DNA of 64,000 nt, taken from positions 1 through 64,000 of the forward strand of contig NZ_CANLGX010000003.1 in NCBI RefSeq assembly GCF_947490415.1, in the 5' to 3' direction. Both the position numbers and the translations under genes were made by a program. The notes under the pieces were generated by a model that saw nothing but the letters and a program-made list of their open reading frames with translations, ran no database searches and was not told the DNA's origin. Of the stretch, positions 44,590 to 54,013 are shown one piece after another. How positions within the stretch are numbered: position 1 is the first letter of the stretch; the number at the start of each line of letters is the position of its first letter. This stretch comes from an uncultured Eudoraea sp. GTDB lineage: Bacteria > Bacteroidota > Bacteroidia > Flavobacteriales > Flavobacteriaceae.

Positions 44590-46676
44590 ACTGCCTGACT
44601 ATAACTTTTCTCCCTTTTGGGGAGTGTGAAAAAGAAACAGCTACCTTTGCGCAGGGCACTTTCTACCCAAATGCTACCGCCGTTCTTCTCTACCATTTCT
44701 TTACAGAGAGCCAGTCCAAGACCTGTCCCTTTTTCATTAGCTGTACCATAGGTAGTGATATTCGAATTCTTTTCAAAAAGGTTCTTTACTGTAATTTTAT
44801 CCATCCCAACACCTGTATCTTTAATTGAAACCTCCCATAGATTATCGCGTTCACGTGCCGATATAGTTATCATCCCATTTTGTGGTGTAAATTTTAAAGC
44901 ATTGCTGATAAGATTCCTCACAACAATATCAATTTGATTGCTATCAGACCATGTAAGTGTATTTTCCACAAGCTCGCTTACAATTTTTATTGACTTCTTT
45001 TTCGCAATTTCAGAAAGTAATTTAATATTTTCAGAAACCAGTGATTCAAGAGCCATGATTGAAGGCTTGGTTACAGAACCGTTCATCTGGGTATGTCCCC
45101 AGCTAAGTAGGTTATTTAAGGTAAATGAAATGTGATCAACGTCTTCCCTTAATTTAGGAACAAACTCTAAAAATTCATCAGTCTCAATATCGCCATCAGC
45201 ATAAAGCCTTAACAGTTCTTGAAGAGCCCCTACAGGACCTCGAAGGTCATGTCCTATTATAGAGAACAATTTAGTTTTTGTTTCATTACTGTCCTGCAAT
45301 TCAGATTCTCGTTTTTCCAGAATTTCTTTTTTGGCCTCTAGTTCCTTGTTAAGTCGTTTTTGGATTTTCTCTGCCCGATATACCAAAATTATAATTATTA
45401 TAAACACTACTAATATGGCTAGTGCTGCTATGATATAGCGCTGTTGTTGAGCTAATGCTTTTTCATTTTCCTCTATAAGCGTTTGCTTCTGTTTATCATA
45501 TTCAGTTTTGGTTTTAAGCATGGTTAAACTCTTCTTATTCTCATTTCTGGACAAGGTATCAGAAAGTTTTTGATAGAGTTCATGAAAGATTAAAGCCTCT
45601 GAGTAGTTCTTTTTATTTTTATTTATTCTGTAAAGAGTATAAGCGCATTTTTGAGTCCCTTCCATAAACTGTATTCTGTCAGATATTGCATAAGCCTGAA
45701 GTGCAATTTTCTCAGAAATACTATCCTTACCCTGCCCTAAATATGCCTCAGCCATTCCATTATAGAGGTCAATTTTACCACGGTTATCATCCAGATCTCT
45801 ATGTAATAATTCGCTCTGGTTATACCAATAAAGAGCCCATTTATACTTATTTTCTTTTAAATATATTTTGCCTTTAATTTCGTAGGTAAATGCCAGCCAA
45901 TCTATTATTTTGTGCTTTTCAAAAATGCCAACGCTTGAATTAATATTAAACATTGCATAATCTAGTTTACCCATATCTGCATAGACTGAGGCCAGATTAC
46001 TTAAGGTTTCTGCTATAATAATCTCATTTCCTAGCTCCCCATTAATTTTTTTGACTTTTTTGTAAAAATCCAGGGATTGTTCATAGTCCTTTTGTGAGGC
46101 ATATAGGTTGGCGATGTTCTCATTCATAATGGACAACATCTCTTTATCGTCTATTTCTTCCGCAATTTCAATTGCTTCCAGGTAACCCGTTAAAGCATGG
46201 GCATAGTTACCTTTATAAGCATTTTCTCCAGCAAGATTGTTAATGATTCTAAGGCTTAGATCTTTATTTCCAAGTTCTTTGGCAATCTCGTGAGCTACTT
46301 CATAATTGTAAATCGCTTTATCAGAATCTCCCTTATCAGAAAAGTAATCCCCCAAACGAAGTCTGGATCTGCATTCGCCTTCTTTGTAACCAGAATCAAT
46401 ACTTAATTGAAGCGCCTCTTTGGAAAGGAGTAACAGGCTATCAGTATTATAATATCTAAGTTGTGACCCTAATTCATTCAAGAGGTCGATATAAAGGGTG
46501 TCTTTTTTAGAAAAGTCTTTATGGGCCCTAAGTTCCCGGATACTGTCTTTGTATTTTTTTTGCAGTTCCTGCTGAGCATAGGCATCTGTAATGCTGCAAA
46601 TAATGAGTATAACAATTGCAGCATGCTTAATGACGTCTATAAAATGTTTCCGGATGTAGGTCAAAATAAAGGGCAT
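44586..46676 (-). CDS. TPR-containing sensor histidine kinase (no adjacent regulator)
   Basis: 696 residues. A signal/anchor region (about 12-34, ending ITDAYAQ) is followed by a periplasmic array of about seven tetratricopeptide repeats (residues 80-390). Then come a membrane helix (IIAALAILVVFIIIIILVYR, about 415-434), a coiled coil and the kinase. The H box is FSIIGHDLRGPVGALQ, the N box VVRNLISNALKF, then VSIKDTGVGMD and GTGLGLALCKEMVEKNGG. There is no receiver domain and no response regulator gene nearby, so its partner is elsewhere. Confidence 0.93.
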   Translation of the reverse strand: MPFILTYIRKHFIDVIKHAAIVILIICSITDAYAQQELQKKYKDSIRELRAHKDFSKKDTLYIDLLNELGSQLRYYNTDSLLLLSKEALQLSIDSGYKEGECRSRLRLGDYFSDKGDSDKAIYNYEVAHEIAKELGNKDLSLRIINNLAGENAYKGNYAHALTGYLEAIEIAEEIDDKEMLSIMNENIANLYASQKDYEQSLDFYKKVKKINGELGNEIIIAETLSNLASVYADMGKLDYAMFNINSSVGIFEKHKIIDWLAFTYEIKGKIYLKENKYKWALYWYNQSELLHRDLDDNRGKIDLYNGMAEAYLGQGKDSISEKIALQAYAISDRIQFMEGTQKCAYTLYRINKNKKNYSEALIFHELYQKLSDTLSRNENKKSLTMLKTKTEYDKQKQTLIEENEKALAQQQRYIIAALAILVVFIIIIILVYRAEKIQKRLNKELEAKKEILEKRESELQDSNETKTKLFSIIGHDLRGPVGALQELLRLYADGDIETDEFLEFVPKLREDVDHISFTLNNLLSWGHTQMNGSVTKPSIMALESLVSENIKLLSEIAKKKSIKIVSELVENTLTWSDSNQIDIVVRNLISNALKFTPQNGMITISARERDNLWEVSIKDTGVGMDKITVKNLFEKNSNITTYGTANEKGTGLGLALCKEMVEKNGGSIWVESALRKGSCFFFTLPKREKSYSQAV

Positions 46677-46836
46677 GGGTTACTAACCAGTTCTATAAAT
46701 AAAATTACAGCTGTGATGCCTAATGGTCTAATTTATGTTGTGAAACGCCGAATTTTGTGTGTTTTATCGACCTTACCGTGCATTTCATCGGTATTTTTAA
46801 AAATATTGATGATTTTTCGTTGATTTATGGCGATGT

Positions 46837-46855
46837 TGGTTTATGGTCTAAACCA
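46837..46855. repeat. Short inverted repeat in the kinase/tRNA-His spacer
   Basis: TGGTTTA (46837-46843) and TAAACCA (46849-46855) flank TGGTC. The nonamer ATGGTCTAA occurs at 46723-46731 and at 46843-46851. These could be regulator half-sites for the leftward histidine kinase gene, but support is weak. Confidence 0.4.
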
Positions 46856-46886
46856 TGGTACAGCTCTAAAAATTTCAGGAGTTTAG

Positions 46887-46918
46887 TTTGAAACAATGGG
46901 TAAAAAAAATTACCTTTG
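46887..46918 (+). promoter_or_regulatory. Promoter of tRNA-His (TTTG-N20-TACCTTTG)
   Basis: TTTG (46887-46890) and TACCTTTG (46911-46918) are separated by exactly 20 bases, the same spacing as at tRNA-Met. The tRNA begins 15 bases after the -7 box. Confidence 0.82.
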
Positions 46919-46933
46919 CCAGCGCTTACAAAT

Positions 46934-47008
46934 GGTGGTTGTAGCTCAGCTGGTTAGAGCGCTGGATTGTGGTTCCAGAGGTCGCCGGTTCGAACCCGGT
47001 CTTCCACC
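46934..47008 (+). tRNA. tRNA-His (anticodon GTG)
   Basis: Cloverleaf with the extra 5' G (46934) that pairs with C73, D arm GCTC...GAGC, anticodon arm CTGGA-TTGTGGT-TCCAG with anticodon GTG, and T arm GCCGG-TTCGAAC-CCGGT. No CCA is encoded. The acceptor stem shows two U-U oppositions (5-68 and 6-67). Confidence 0.93.
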
Positions 47009-47023
47009 CTTAATAATTGTTTA

Positions 47024-47049
47024 AAGCCCTGTCATTATTGATGGGGCTT
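47024..47049 (+). terminator. Terminator after tRNA-His
   Basis: An 11-base-pair stem (47024-47034 with 47039-47049, two G-U pairs) around loop TTAT is followed by ATTTTTTGC. It lies 15 bases after the tRNA. Confidence 0.85.
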
Positions 47050-47122
47050 ATTTTTTGCGTTCCTCCTGGTCTACTTTAACAAAAACTGTAAAAGAATGAA
47101 ATGTACTGGCTGGTCAATACCT

Positions 47123-48691
47123 TTATTTGGAAGGGGTAATATCTACCTCAACACGATCTTCCCTGTTTGCAATTTCCCAGGCTGTGTAAAAGATTAGTCG
47201 CGAACGACTTTCCAGCGCATCATAGTTTATTTTATTCGGTGTGTCTCCAGGTCTGTGATAATCTTCATGTGTACCACTAAAATAAAAAATGACTGGAATA
47301 TTATTTTTCGCAAAATTGTAATGGTCGCTTCGGTAATAATAACGATTGGGATCATTTTCATCGTTATAAGTATAATCTAATTTCAGCTGCGAATATTTGT
47401 CATTAACATCTTCCGACAGTTCATGAAGCTCCTTACTTAACTTATCAGAACCAATAAGATAGACATAATTTCCGTCACGCTCATATTTAGGATCAATGCG
47501 TCCAATCATATCTATATTGAGGTTGGCAACAGTTTGAGAAAGAGGAAAAACAGGATCATTATCTGTATAGTACTTTGATCCAAGCAATCCTTTTTCCTCA
47601 CCGGTAACATGCAGGAATACTATAGATCGTTTTGGTCCGTTACCGGAATCTGCAGCCAGTTTAAAAGCTTCGGCAATTTCAAGCATAGCAACGGTTCCGG
47701 AACCATCGTCATCTGCACCATTATTAATGTCACCATTGTTATTAACTCCTATATGATCTAAATGTGAAGATATGACTATAAACTCATCGGGTTTTTCAAA
47801 ACCACGAATAACTGCCACAATATTTTCCGACGATACGGCCTCATTATTGCTTTTAATATTAAGAGATATGGGCTGTGAAATTATTTTGGAAGTCCGCTCT
47901 TGTTTAATGGCAGGGAATAAATCTTTTATCATGGTTTCGTTAAGCAGAACTAATGCCGCATTGTGTTCTTCAAGCTTTAGTTCCATCTTCATTTTATCAC
48001 CCCCTTTCAAATAGTCATAATATCTTTTATAACGCCCGTAATTGTCAGGATCATAATAAAGTACGCCTTTCACTCCTTTACTTCTGGCTAATTTTAATCT
48101 GGCCGCAGCAGCATCAGACTTATTACTCCAAACAGATTTTTTAGAACTTCCTGAAATCAGATAGGTGCCGTCTTCATTCACAGGCTCTCCGGACTTTATT
48201 AATATAAGCTTCCCCGATACGTCTAATCCTTCATAATCTGAGTAAACCTGGTCTTCTATCCCGTAGCCTGCATAAACAATTTCACTAAAATCTCCTTCAA
48301 TAGGTGTAAATGTTAAAAAATCGGTTCCTAACTCATATTCAGTTGTTCCCGCCATTATAGCACCAACAGGCAATTTGGGAAATTCCAACGGAACTTCCTG
48401 AAAATAGTTACCATCTTCTTTTGCCGCAGGGATATCCATTGCCTCATAATTAGATTTTAGGTATTCTGCCGCTTTTTTTTGTCCCGGTTGCCCTGTTTCT
48501 CTACCCTGAAATTCATCTGATGCATAGATATATAAATGTTCCTTAAGCTCTTTTTCGGTAATTGTTACTGCATAGCCCCGTGGATCTAAAGTTACATTTG
48601 CAGAAGTAGTATCGGTTAGTTCTGCAACTGTTTTCTGAGATGAGTTACAGGCAAAAAAAAGGGCAAAGAGAATTAATGATATTTTTTTCAT
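47123..48691 (-). CDS. M28 family metallopeptidase lipoprotein with PA domain
   Basis: 522 residues. The lipoprotein signal ends ALFFACNSSQ with the lipid Cys near 15. A protease-associated domain (about 110-270, SGKLILIKSGEPVNEDGTYL) is inserted before the zinc peptidase core. Metal ligands lie in VISSHLDHIGV, NGADDDGSGTVAMLEIAEAF, VTGEEKGLLGSKYY, NIDMIGRID and GTHEDYHRPGDT, a full M28 set. It is likely an outer-membrane- or periplasm-anchored aminopeptidase. Transcribed away from a long divergent spacer. Confidence 0.93.
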   Translation of the reverse strand: MKKISLILFALFFACNSSQKTVAELTDTTSANVTLDPRGYAVTITEKELKEHLYIYASDEFQGRETGQPGQKKAAEYLKSNYEAMDIPAAKEDGNYFQEVPLEFPKLPVGAIMAGTTEYELGTDFLTFTPIEGDFSEIVYAGYGIEDQVYSDYEGLDVSGKLILIKSGEPVNEDGTYLISGSSKKSVWSNKSDAAAARLKLARSKGVKGVLYYDPDNYGRYKRYYDYLKGGDKMKMELKLEEHNAALVLLNETMIKDLFPAIKQERTSKIISQPISLNIKSNNEAVSSENIVAVIRGFEKPDEFIVISSHLDHIGVNNNGDINNGADDDGSGTVAMLEIAEAFKLAADSGNGPKRSIVFLHVTGEEKGLLGSKYYTDNDPVFPLSQTVANLNIDMIGRIDPKYERDGNYVYLIGSDKLSKELHELSEDVNDKYSQLKLDYTYNDENDPNRYYYRSDHYNFAKNNIPVIFYFSGTHEDYHRPGDTPNKINYDALESRSRLIFYTAWEIANREDRVEVDITPSK

Positions 48692-49020
48692 AGAATTAGA
48701 ATGCTAAACTTTAGAAAATTCCCCAAAAATAGTGAAAAGAAAATGAATTATAATGCGGGATAAAGAAACTAAATATTTGAATTTCACAAACCTAAAATAA
48801 GATTCGTGTACCATTTCGGTGATGCAAAAATGAAGGTTTACAAATATGAATTATACAAGTCATTCCACCGGATAAATATTTAGTAACAAAACCTAAAATC
48901 TCACTGCAAAAACTACTATTATCCAACTTTGCAGATCATATTTAATGAGAATATTTTGTACATTTAGAGATTAATTTTTTCGTTATAAAATTCTATTAAT
49001 TATAATAATAAAACCGGGTT
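48692..49020. other. Divergent intergenic region
   Basis: A 329-base AT-rich spacer between the leftward peptidase and rightward glycine-zipper genes. A possible peptidase -7 box TATTTTTG is readable on the minus strand at 48724-48731. No ORF or RNA gene was recognised. Confidence 0.6.
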
Positions 49021-49542
49021 ATGAAATTATCTTATTGCAAATATTTATTAGTTTTTGGTTCTTTATTATTTGGAGCTAATTATGGCACATATGCTCAGGA
49101 GCAATCTCTTGGGTCCATGGTTTCAAAAAAAGTGGGCTTATACGTTTTTCCTGCCAAAGACCAAAGTGCTGAGCAACAAGCACAGGATGAGTCTTATTGC
49201 TATAAATGGGGCGTTGAGCAAAGTGGCATAGATCCTTTAAATCCTCCACAAGTACAAGCGCAACAAGTGCAAACTGGTCCGGACGGTGCTGCCGTTGGCG
49301 GCGCAGCCAGGGGAGCATTAGCAGGTGTGGCCATTGGTGCAATTGCTGGCGATGCCGGGAAAGGTGCAGCTATTGGTGCTGCGTCCGGTGCTATGGCAGG
49401 ACACAGAGCAAGCAGGATAGGCCGGTCACAACAACAACAGGCAAACAACCAGGCGGCAGGCCAGGCAGAAGCAGATATGATAAATAGCTTTAAAAAAGCT
49501 TACAGCGCATGCCTTCAAGGAAAAGGGTATACTGTTAACTAA
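49021..49542 (+). CDS. Exported glycine-zipper protein
   Basis: 173 residues: signal peptide (about 1-26, ending TYAQE), a middle part rich in Gln (SAEQQAQDESYCYKWGVEQS), and then a glycine-zipper membrane-like hairpin, VGGAARGALAGVAIGAIAGD followed by AGKGAAIGAASGAMAG (about residues 100-135). The tail is QQQ-rich and ends AYSACLQGKGYTVN. Similar proteins are small outer-membrane or periplasmic proteins of unknown role. The next gene starts 34 bases downstream. Confidence 0.82.
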   Translation: MKLSYCKYLLVFGSLLFGANYGTYAQEQSLGSMVSKKVGLYVFPAKDQSAEQQAQDESYCYKWGVEQSGIDPLNPPQVQAQQVQTGPDGAAVGGAARGALAGVAIGAIAGDAGKGAAIGAASGAMAGHRASRIGRSQQQQANNQAAGQAEADMINSFKKAYSACLQGKGYTVN

Positions 49543-49576
49543 TAACCAAAACCATATAATTATTAAATCAATTATT

Positions 49577-50362
49577 ATGAAGATTACTTCTATAAAAAAC
49601 TATTTCAACACCCTTTTTATGTTTTTGTTGATGGCGAATGCCTTTGGCCAGAATATGGAGGAGAATCTGAACTTATTGTTGATACGTGAAGATAAAGTAT
49701 CGCCTGCAATGGCAGATGAGTATGAAATGTCTCTGGCGGATCTTAAAAATTACCTGACTGATAACCAGGTAACGGGATTCAACTATTTTACACATATACA
49801 GGATAATTTTGAGTTTGTACATATAGTTCCCTTAAATAACCTGGAGGAGCTAAGTGAAGGAACCCGTGAGGCTCTGATAAAGAGGGTTAACAAGCCTGAG
49901 TTGAAACTCATCATGGATTATTTTGACCTCTCTTTAGACTCTTACAGGCATTATGTTGTTCAATATAAACCTGAATTATCTTATGTTCCTTCTACCCAAC
50001 AATGGGATGAGGGCAATACGTACAGGAAATGGCATTATTATCACTTCTACCCCGGATCAGAAGAAGAAGTTGAAGAGATACTTGCCGCATATAAACATTT
50101 GTATGAAACGAAGAATGTGGAAATGGGATTCAGAGTATTTGCCGGTCAAATAGGATTAGAGCGCCCGTCGTATATTTTGACAACCTGGGGTAAATCTCCT
50201 TTGGACTATCATCAGAACCTGGAAAAAACTTCAGAAATGTTAGGAGATAGCGGTGCCTTATTATGGTCTAAATTGATGGAATTAGTAAAAGAAGCTAAAA
50301 TTACAGAAGGCTGGTATCTGCCTCAGTATTCTTTTGCTCCTCAATTGAAGATGGCTGAATAA
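49577..50362 (+). CDS. Exported hypothetical protein with two ABM-like repeats
   Basis: 261 residues with a signal peptide (about 1-25, FMFLLMANAFGQ). The mature protein seems to hold two similar alpha-beta segments, LNLLLIREDKVSPAMADEYE... and RKWHYYHFYPGSEEEVEEIL..., each a strand followed by a helix as in dimeric alpha-beta-barrel proteins. This is my inference; I do not recognise a named family. It shares direction with the glycine-zipper gene and may form a unit with it. A long terminator hairpin follows. Confidence 0.75.
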   Translation: MKITSIKNYFNTLFMFLLMANAFGQNMEENLNLLLIREDKVSPAMADEYEMSLADLKNYLTDNQVTGFNYFTHIQDNFEFVHIVPLNNLEELSEGTREALIKRVNKPELKLIMDYFDLSLDSYRHYVVQYKPELSYVPSTQQWDEGNTYRKWHYYHFYPGSEEEVEEILAAYKHLYETKNVEMGFRVFAGQIGLERPSYILTTWGKSPLDYHQNLEKTSEMLGDSGALLWSKLMELVKEAKITEGWYLPQYSFAPQLKMAE

Positions 50363-50403
50363 ACAGGCCATTATTTTGTGTTAACAGATATTTTAGGAAT
50401 ATA

Positions 50404-50446
50404 GTAAAGGCCCAATGGGATTTATAGAATACCATTGGGCCTTTAC
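50404..50446. terminator. 15-bp perfect inverted repeat, bidirectional terminator candidate
   Basis: GTAAAGGCCCAATGG (50404-50418) pairs perfectly with 50432-50446 around a 13-base loop, midway between the convergent 49577 and DUF4136 genes. The T runs are weak (ATTTGTTAATTTT on the plus strand). Confidence 0.75.
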
Positions 50447-50509
50447 ATTTGTTAATTTTCATGCTTATCCCACTTATCAAAATAAATGGCCAGAAATAAT
50501 GAGAAACTT

Positions 50510-51097
50510 CTATTTAGGGGGTTGCACCGGATATTTCTTCATTAATTTCTTTACCCCTTTTGGAATAGTTTTCTCCCTTTTCTTTGGATTCTCATTAATT
50601 GTTTTGCTAGAGATACCCTGCCATATTAATTTTTTAGATTCCCCATCATAGACACTAACGACAAAAGTACCAACCTGATAATCACTTTCAGAATAACTAG
50701 TGGTAGCTGACCCCATGCCTATACCGCCACCATATCCCATACCATAGCCATAGCCCCATCTTCCGCCATATCCCATGCCACCTGTATAATTGGTGTATGC
50801 CGTTGTACTTGTTTTTTGATCTATAACAAGATATAAGGTTACAGCTAATTCACCTCCCTGTTCTACAAAGGTGAGATTCCTCATTTCGAATTCTTTGCCA
50901 AAACTATCCAGGATTCTTTGTTTATCCAGATCGTTGATCAGCTGGTCACTATTATCCTGCCAGCCTAAGAATGTAATTGTTTTAAACTTGGTAAAATCTA
51001 CTGTTTTGTCATAATCGCTGGTTACCTGGGCGTAAATTTGGCTAATGGTCAAAAAAGCCACTAAAAAAACAGAGAAACTAATAATGAATTTTTTCAT
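50510..51097 (-). CDS. DUF4136 domain-containing exported protein
   Basis: 195 residues: signal peptide (about 1-23, ending SQIYAQ), then a DUF4136 domain (YDKTVDFTKFKTITFLGWQD, QRILDSFGKEFEMRNLTFVE, VTLYLVIDQKTSTT). At about residues 117-142 there is a Gly/Tyr/Met-rich insert (GGMGYGGRWGYGYGMGYGGG). The domain resumes with GTFVVSVYDGESKKLIWQGI. Known members are often periplasmic lipoproteins of unknown role; the basic tail ends MKKYPVQPPK. Confidence 0.88.
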   Translation of the reverse strand: MKKFIISFSVFLVAFLTISQIYAQVTSDYDKTVDFTKFKTITFLGWQDNSDQLINDLDKQRILDSFGKEFEMRNLTFVEQGGELAVTLYLVIDQKTSTTAYTNYTGGMGYGGRWGYGYGMGYGGGIGMGSATTSYSESDYQVGTFVVSVYDGESKKLIWQGISSKTINENPKKREKTIPKGVKKLMKKYPVQPPK

Positions 51098-51589
51098 TGT
51101 TATTATGTTTTAAAGGAGTTAACATTTCTTTGAACTTATTCCGTAATTGTTACTATCCATCGCAATAGATAGATCAGAAATACAAAGATAAGACATAATG
51201 CTTAGACTTAAGATTCTTGGAATCAGGTCAATTTAACAATTATAAAAACAGTTATTATTTTCAAAAAGTGGAATATAAATATCATTCATAATTAACCTGC
51301 TTATTATCGTTGATATCGTGAAAGAACCATAAAACAGAAATAAGATGCCTACTGGTATTTGCCATTTTTTAACTCTTTAGCCTGGCAAATGATCAAAAAA
51401 ACGTGGAATTAGCAATCATAGAAATCCGGTGTTGATTTTGTTATTTATTATTAAAAAAGGCTACAAATATGCTCCTGCCAAATTTATTGAGTTTTAAAAC
51501 GGCAGTTATAATTTAATCTAATCGTATAATTTTCAAAACTAAATTTAGAGTTCTATCTTCGAATCAAAATAGAACGATTGAAAGTAAAA
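51098..51589. other. Long AT-rich spacer before the multihaem cytochrome gene
   Basis: About 490 bases without a recognisable gene or RNA. It holds the divergent start regions of DUF4136 and the cytochrome gene. A TATCTTCG, one base off the -7 consensus, lies at 51554-51561. Nothing else recognised. Confidence 0.6.
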
Positions 51590-53842
51590 ATGATTAAATA
51601 TTTTAGGCTGAAAAAATTTAAACCTTCAATTTTTACGATCTTCCCTAATATACTATTGGCACTATTCCTGGCTGCTTGCAATGGGCTCGAGAAGGAGGCT
51701 TATGTAAAGGTAGGGCAAGAATATCACGAGGCTTCCTTTGTAGGCTCAGCATCGTGCATAGAATGTCACCAACAAGAATATGAATTATGGGAGAATTCAC
51801 ATCACGATCAGGCAATGAAAATTGCAGATTCTACCACTATACTTGCTAATTTTGATAACACCACATTTACCCACAAGGGAGTTAAAAGCTCCTTTTTCAA
51901 AAAAGCAGGCGATTATTTTGTAAATACGCAAGGGGAGGACGGGAATTATTCTGATTTTAAGATTGTTTATACCTTTGGCTATACCCCATTACAGCAATAT
52001 ATTGTGCAGTTTCCAAACGGGGAATACAATTGCCTGCTTACTGCATGGGATACGGTTGAGCAAAAATGGTTTCATCTTCAACCCGATCTGGACATCAAAC
52101 ATGATGAATGGATCAATTGGTCCGGGGGGAGTCAGCGTTGGAATACCATGTGCGCTGATTGTCATTCAACGGACCTGCGTAAAAATTATGATTTGGCTGC
52201 AGGAGTATACAATACGACTTTTAGCGAAATAAATGTGGCATGTGAGGCATGTCATGGCCCTTCAAGTGCACATGTATCCTTCTATAATAAACAAGAGGAA
52301 AATGAAGCAAATGGTGTTTTGCCCCCTGAAATGTACATGGGTAGTTCTGTGCCACCCAAAGAGTTGGTAGATAAATGTGCCAGGTGTCATTCCAGAAGAA
52401 CAAACTTGACGCCGTATTTTGATTATACCGGTAATTTTATGGATCACTATTTTCCAAGAATGTTGGAAGATCCTTTATATGAATTGGATGGACAGATACG
52501 AGACGAAGTTTATGTGTATACTTCCTTTCTTCAAAGCAAAATGTACGGGCTTGGGGTATCCTGCAAGGACTGCCATGACGTACATTCCCTTAAATTAAAA
52601 AAGCAGGGCAATGACTTATGCTTAACATGCCATGTTCCGGATAAGTATAATACACCGGATCACCATTACCATGCAATGAATACAGATGCAGCTCTATGTG
52701 TTAACTGCCATATGGACGGTAAATTGTATATGGTGAATGATTACAGAAGAGATCATAGTTTTAGGATACCAAGGCCAGATCAATCTGTAAAATACAGTAC
52801 GCCAAATGCCTGCAATAAATGTCATGCGGATAAGACGGCCAAATGGGCGAGCGACTTTATAGTAGACAAATACGGCCCTGAAAGAGCGGATCATTTTTCT
52901 GATCATTTACTAAAAGGGTATACTGAAGACAATCAGGAATTCAAAAAGGTTTTTTCCGATAAAAAATATCCCGAAATAGCCCGGGCTACAGCTATAGGAC
53001 TTTATGCTAATACTTCAATTTCATATGAAGAAATACTTGATTTAACCAGGTATTTAAATGATTCATCAGTGTTTGTCAGAAATCAGACTGTAAGAGCACT
53101 AGAGACGATTGGAAGCAGCGACTTTTCGCCACAGGTTATTCCTTTATTAAAGGATTCTGTACGAGCGGTACGCATTTCAGCAGCGCACTACTTCAATACT
53201 ATTGACAGAACCAGTGTGGAACAATTGGAGGAATTTAAGAAGGCGAGCGGAGAGTATTTAACGGAACTTAATTTAAATTCTGATTTTCCTGCCGGTTTAC
53301 ATCAATTAGGGGTCTATCACCAAAGCCTTGGAGATTCGGATAAGGCTCTTGAGTTTTATGAGAAAGCAGTTTTAGAGGATAGCTATAATAACAGGTCCCG
53401 CATAAATCTGGCCCTAATTTATTTCCAAAAAGGACTGGTAGCTGAAAGCGAGGCTACGTATTTAAAGATTATTGAACAGGAACCCGATTATAGTTATCCC
53501 TATTATATGTTGGGCTTACTATACAACGAAACGAATAGAACGGATAAGTCATTAGAATATTTGGCTGCAGCCTGTTCCAAAGAACCACCAAATGCAAATG
53601 CTTATTACAATTATGCTCTTATGCTTCAGCAGAAAAATAATAATAATGAGTCTATCGAGATAATTGAAACCGGATTAAAAACGTTCCCTTATGATGAAAG
53701 ATTACTATATATAAAGCTCTTAGCTGAAATTAATTTGAATCAGTTAAATAGTGCGATGAATACATGTCGCCTCTTACTTCAAATCAATCCAAATAACAGA
53801 GATTATCAGTCAATACTGCAAAGGCTACAGCAGGGTTCCTGA
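51590..53842 (+). CDS. Octahaem c-type cytochrome lipoprotein with HEAT-like and TPR domains
   Basis: About 750 residues from the ATG at 51590 (a TTG four codons upstream is less likely). A lipoprotein signal (LLALFLAACNG, lipid Cys about 30) is followed by eight CxxCH haem sites: CIECH, CADCH, CEACH, CARCH, CKDCH, CLTCH, CVNCH and CNKCH, in the first 415 residues. Next comes a HEAT-like helical part (about 455-550) and then four or more TPRs (FPAGLHQLGVYHQSLGDSDK onward). Haem attachment would depend on CcsBA. It is likely a surface- or periplasm-facing electron-transfer protein; redox partner unknown. Confidence 0.92.
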   Translation: MIKYFRLKKFKPSIFTIFPNILLALFLAACNGLEKEAYVKVGQEYHEASFVGSASCIECHQQEYELWENSHHDQAMKIADSTTILANFDNTTFTHKGVKSSFFKKAGDYFVNTQGEDGNYSDFKIVYTFGYTPLQQYIVQFPNGEYNCLLTAWDTVEQKWFHLQPDLDIKHDEWINWSGGSQRWNTMCADCHSTDLRKNYDLAAGVYNTTFSEINVACEACHGPSSAHVSFYNKQEENEANGVLPPEMYMGSSVPPKELVDKCARCHSRRTNLTPYFDYTGNFMDHYFPRMLEDPLYELDGQIRDEVYVYTSFLQSKMYGLGVSCKDCHDVHSLKLKKQGNDLCLTCHVPDKYNTPDHHYHAMNTDAALCVNCHMDGKLYMVNDYRRDHSFRIPRPDQSVKYSTPNACNKCHADKTAKWASDFIVDKYGPERADHFSDHLLKGYTEDNQEFKKVFSDKKYPEIARATAIGLYANTSISYEEILDLTRYLNDSSVFVRNQTVRALETIGSSDFSPQVIPLLKDSVRAVRISAAHYFNTIDRTSVEQLEEFKKASGEYLTELNLNSDFPAGLHQLGVYHQSLGDSDKALEFYEKAVLEDSYNNRSRINLALIYFQKGLVAESEATYLKIIEQEPDYSYPYYMLGLLYNETNRTDKSLEYLAAACSKEPPNANAYYNYALMLQQKNNNNESIEIIETGLKTFPYDERLLYIKLLAEINLNQLNSAMNTCRLLLQINPNNRDYQSILQRLQQGS

Positions 53843-53976
53843 TAACATTAGGGTAGTACCGTCTTATTTTGATAAAATGGATTGTTTTTATACCTTAAAT
53901 AAACTTTCTGCAAATCATTTAGGAAAAAGTCAAAGCTTTACAAAAATTGGGTATACCAGGCAACAATTAATATACT

Positions 53977-53997
53977 AACTCCATTATAATTGGAGTT
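53977..53997. terminator. Weak hairpin after the molybdenum hydroxylase genes
   Basis: AACTCCA/TGGAGTT, seven base pairs with a seven-base loop, 17 bases after the iorB-like stop on the minus strand. There is no good T run, so function is doubtful. Confidence 0.35.
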
Positions 53998-54013
53998 CCT
54001 TCCTTGAAAATTC

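Noticed and set aside
49076-49448. Two Ala/Pro/Cys-rich ORFs on the minus strand
   Set aside because: Antisense shadows of the glycine-zipper gene; composition is explained by the Gly/Ala codons of the opposite strand.
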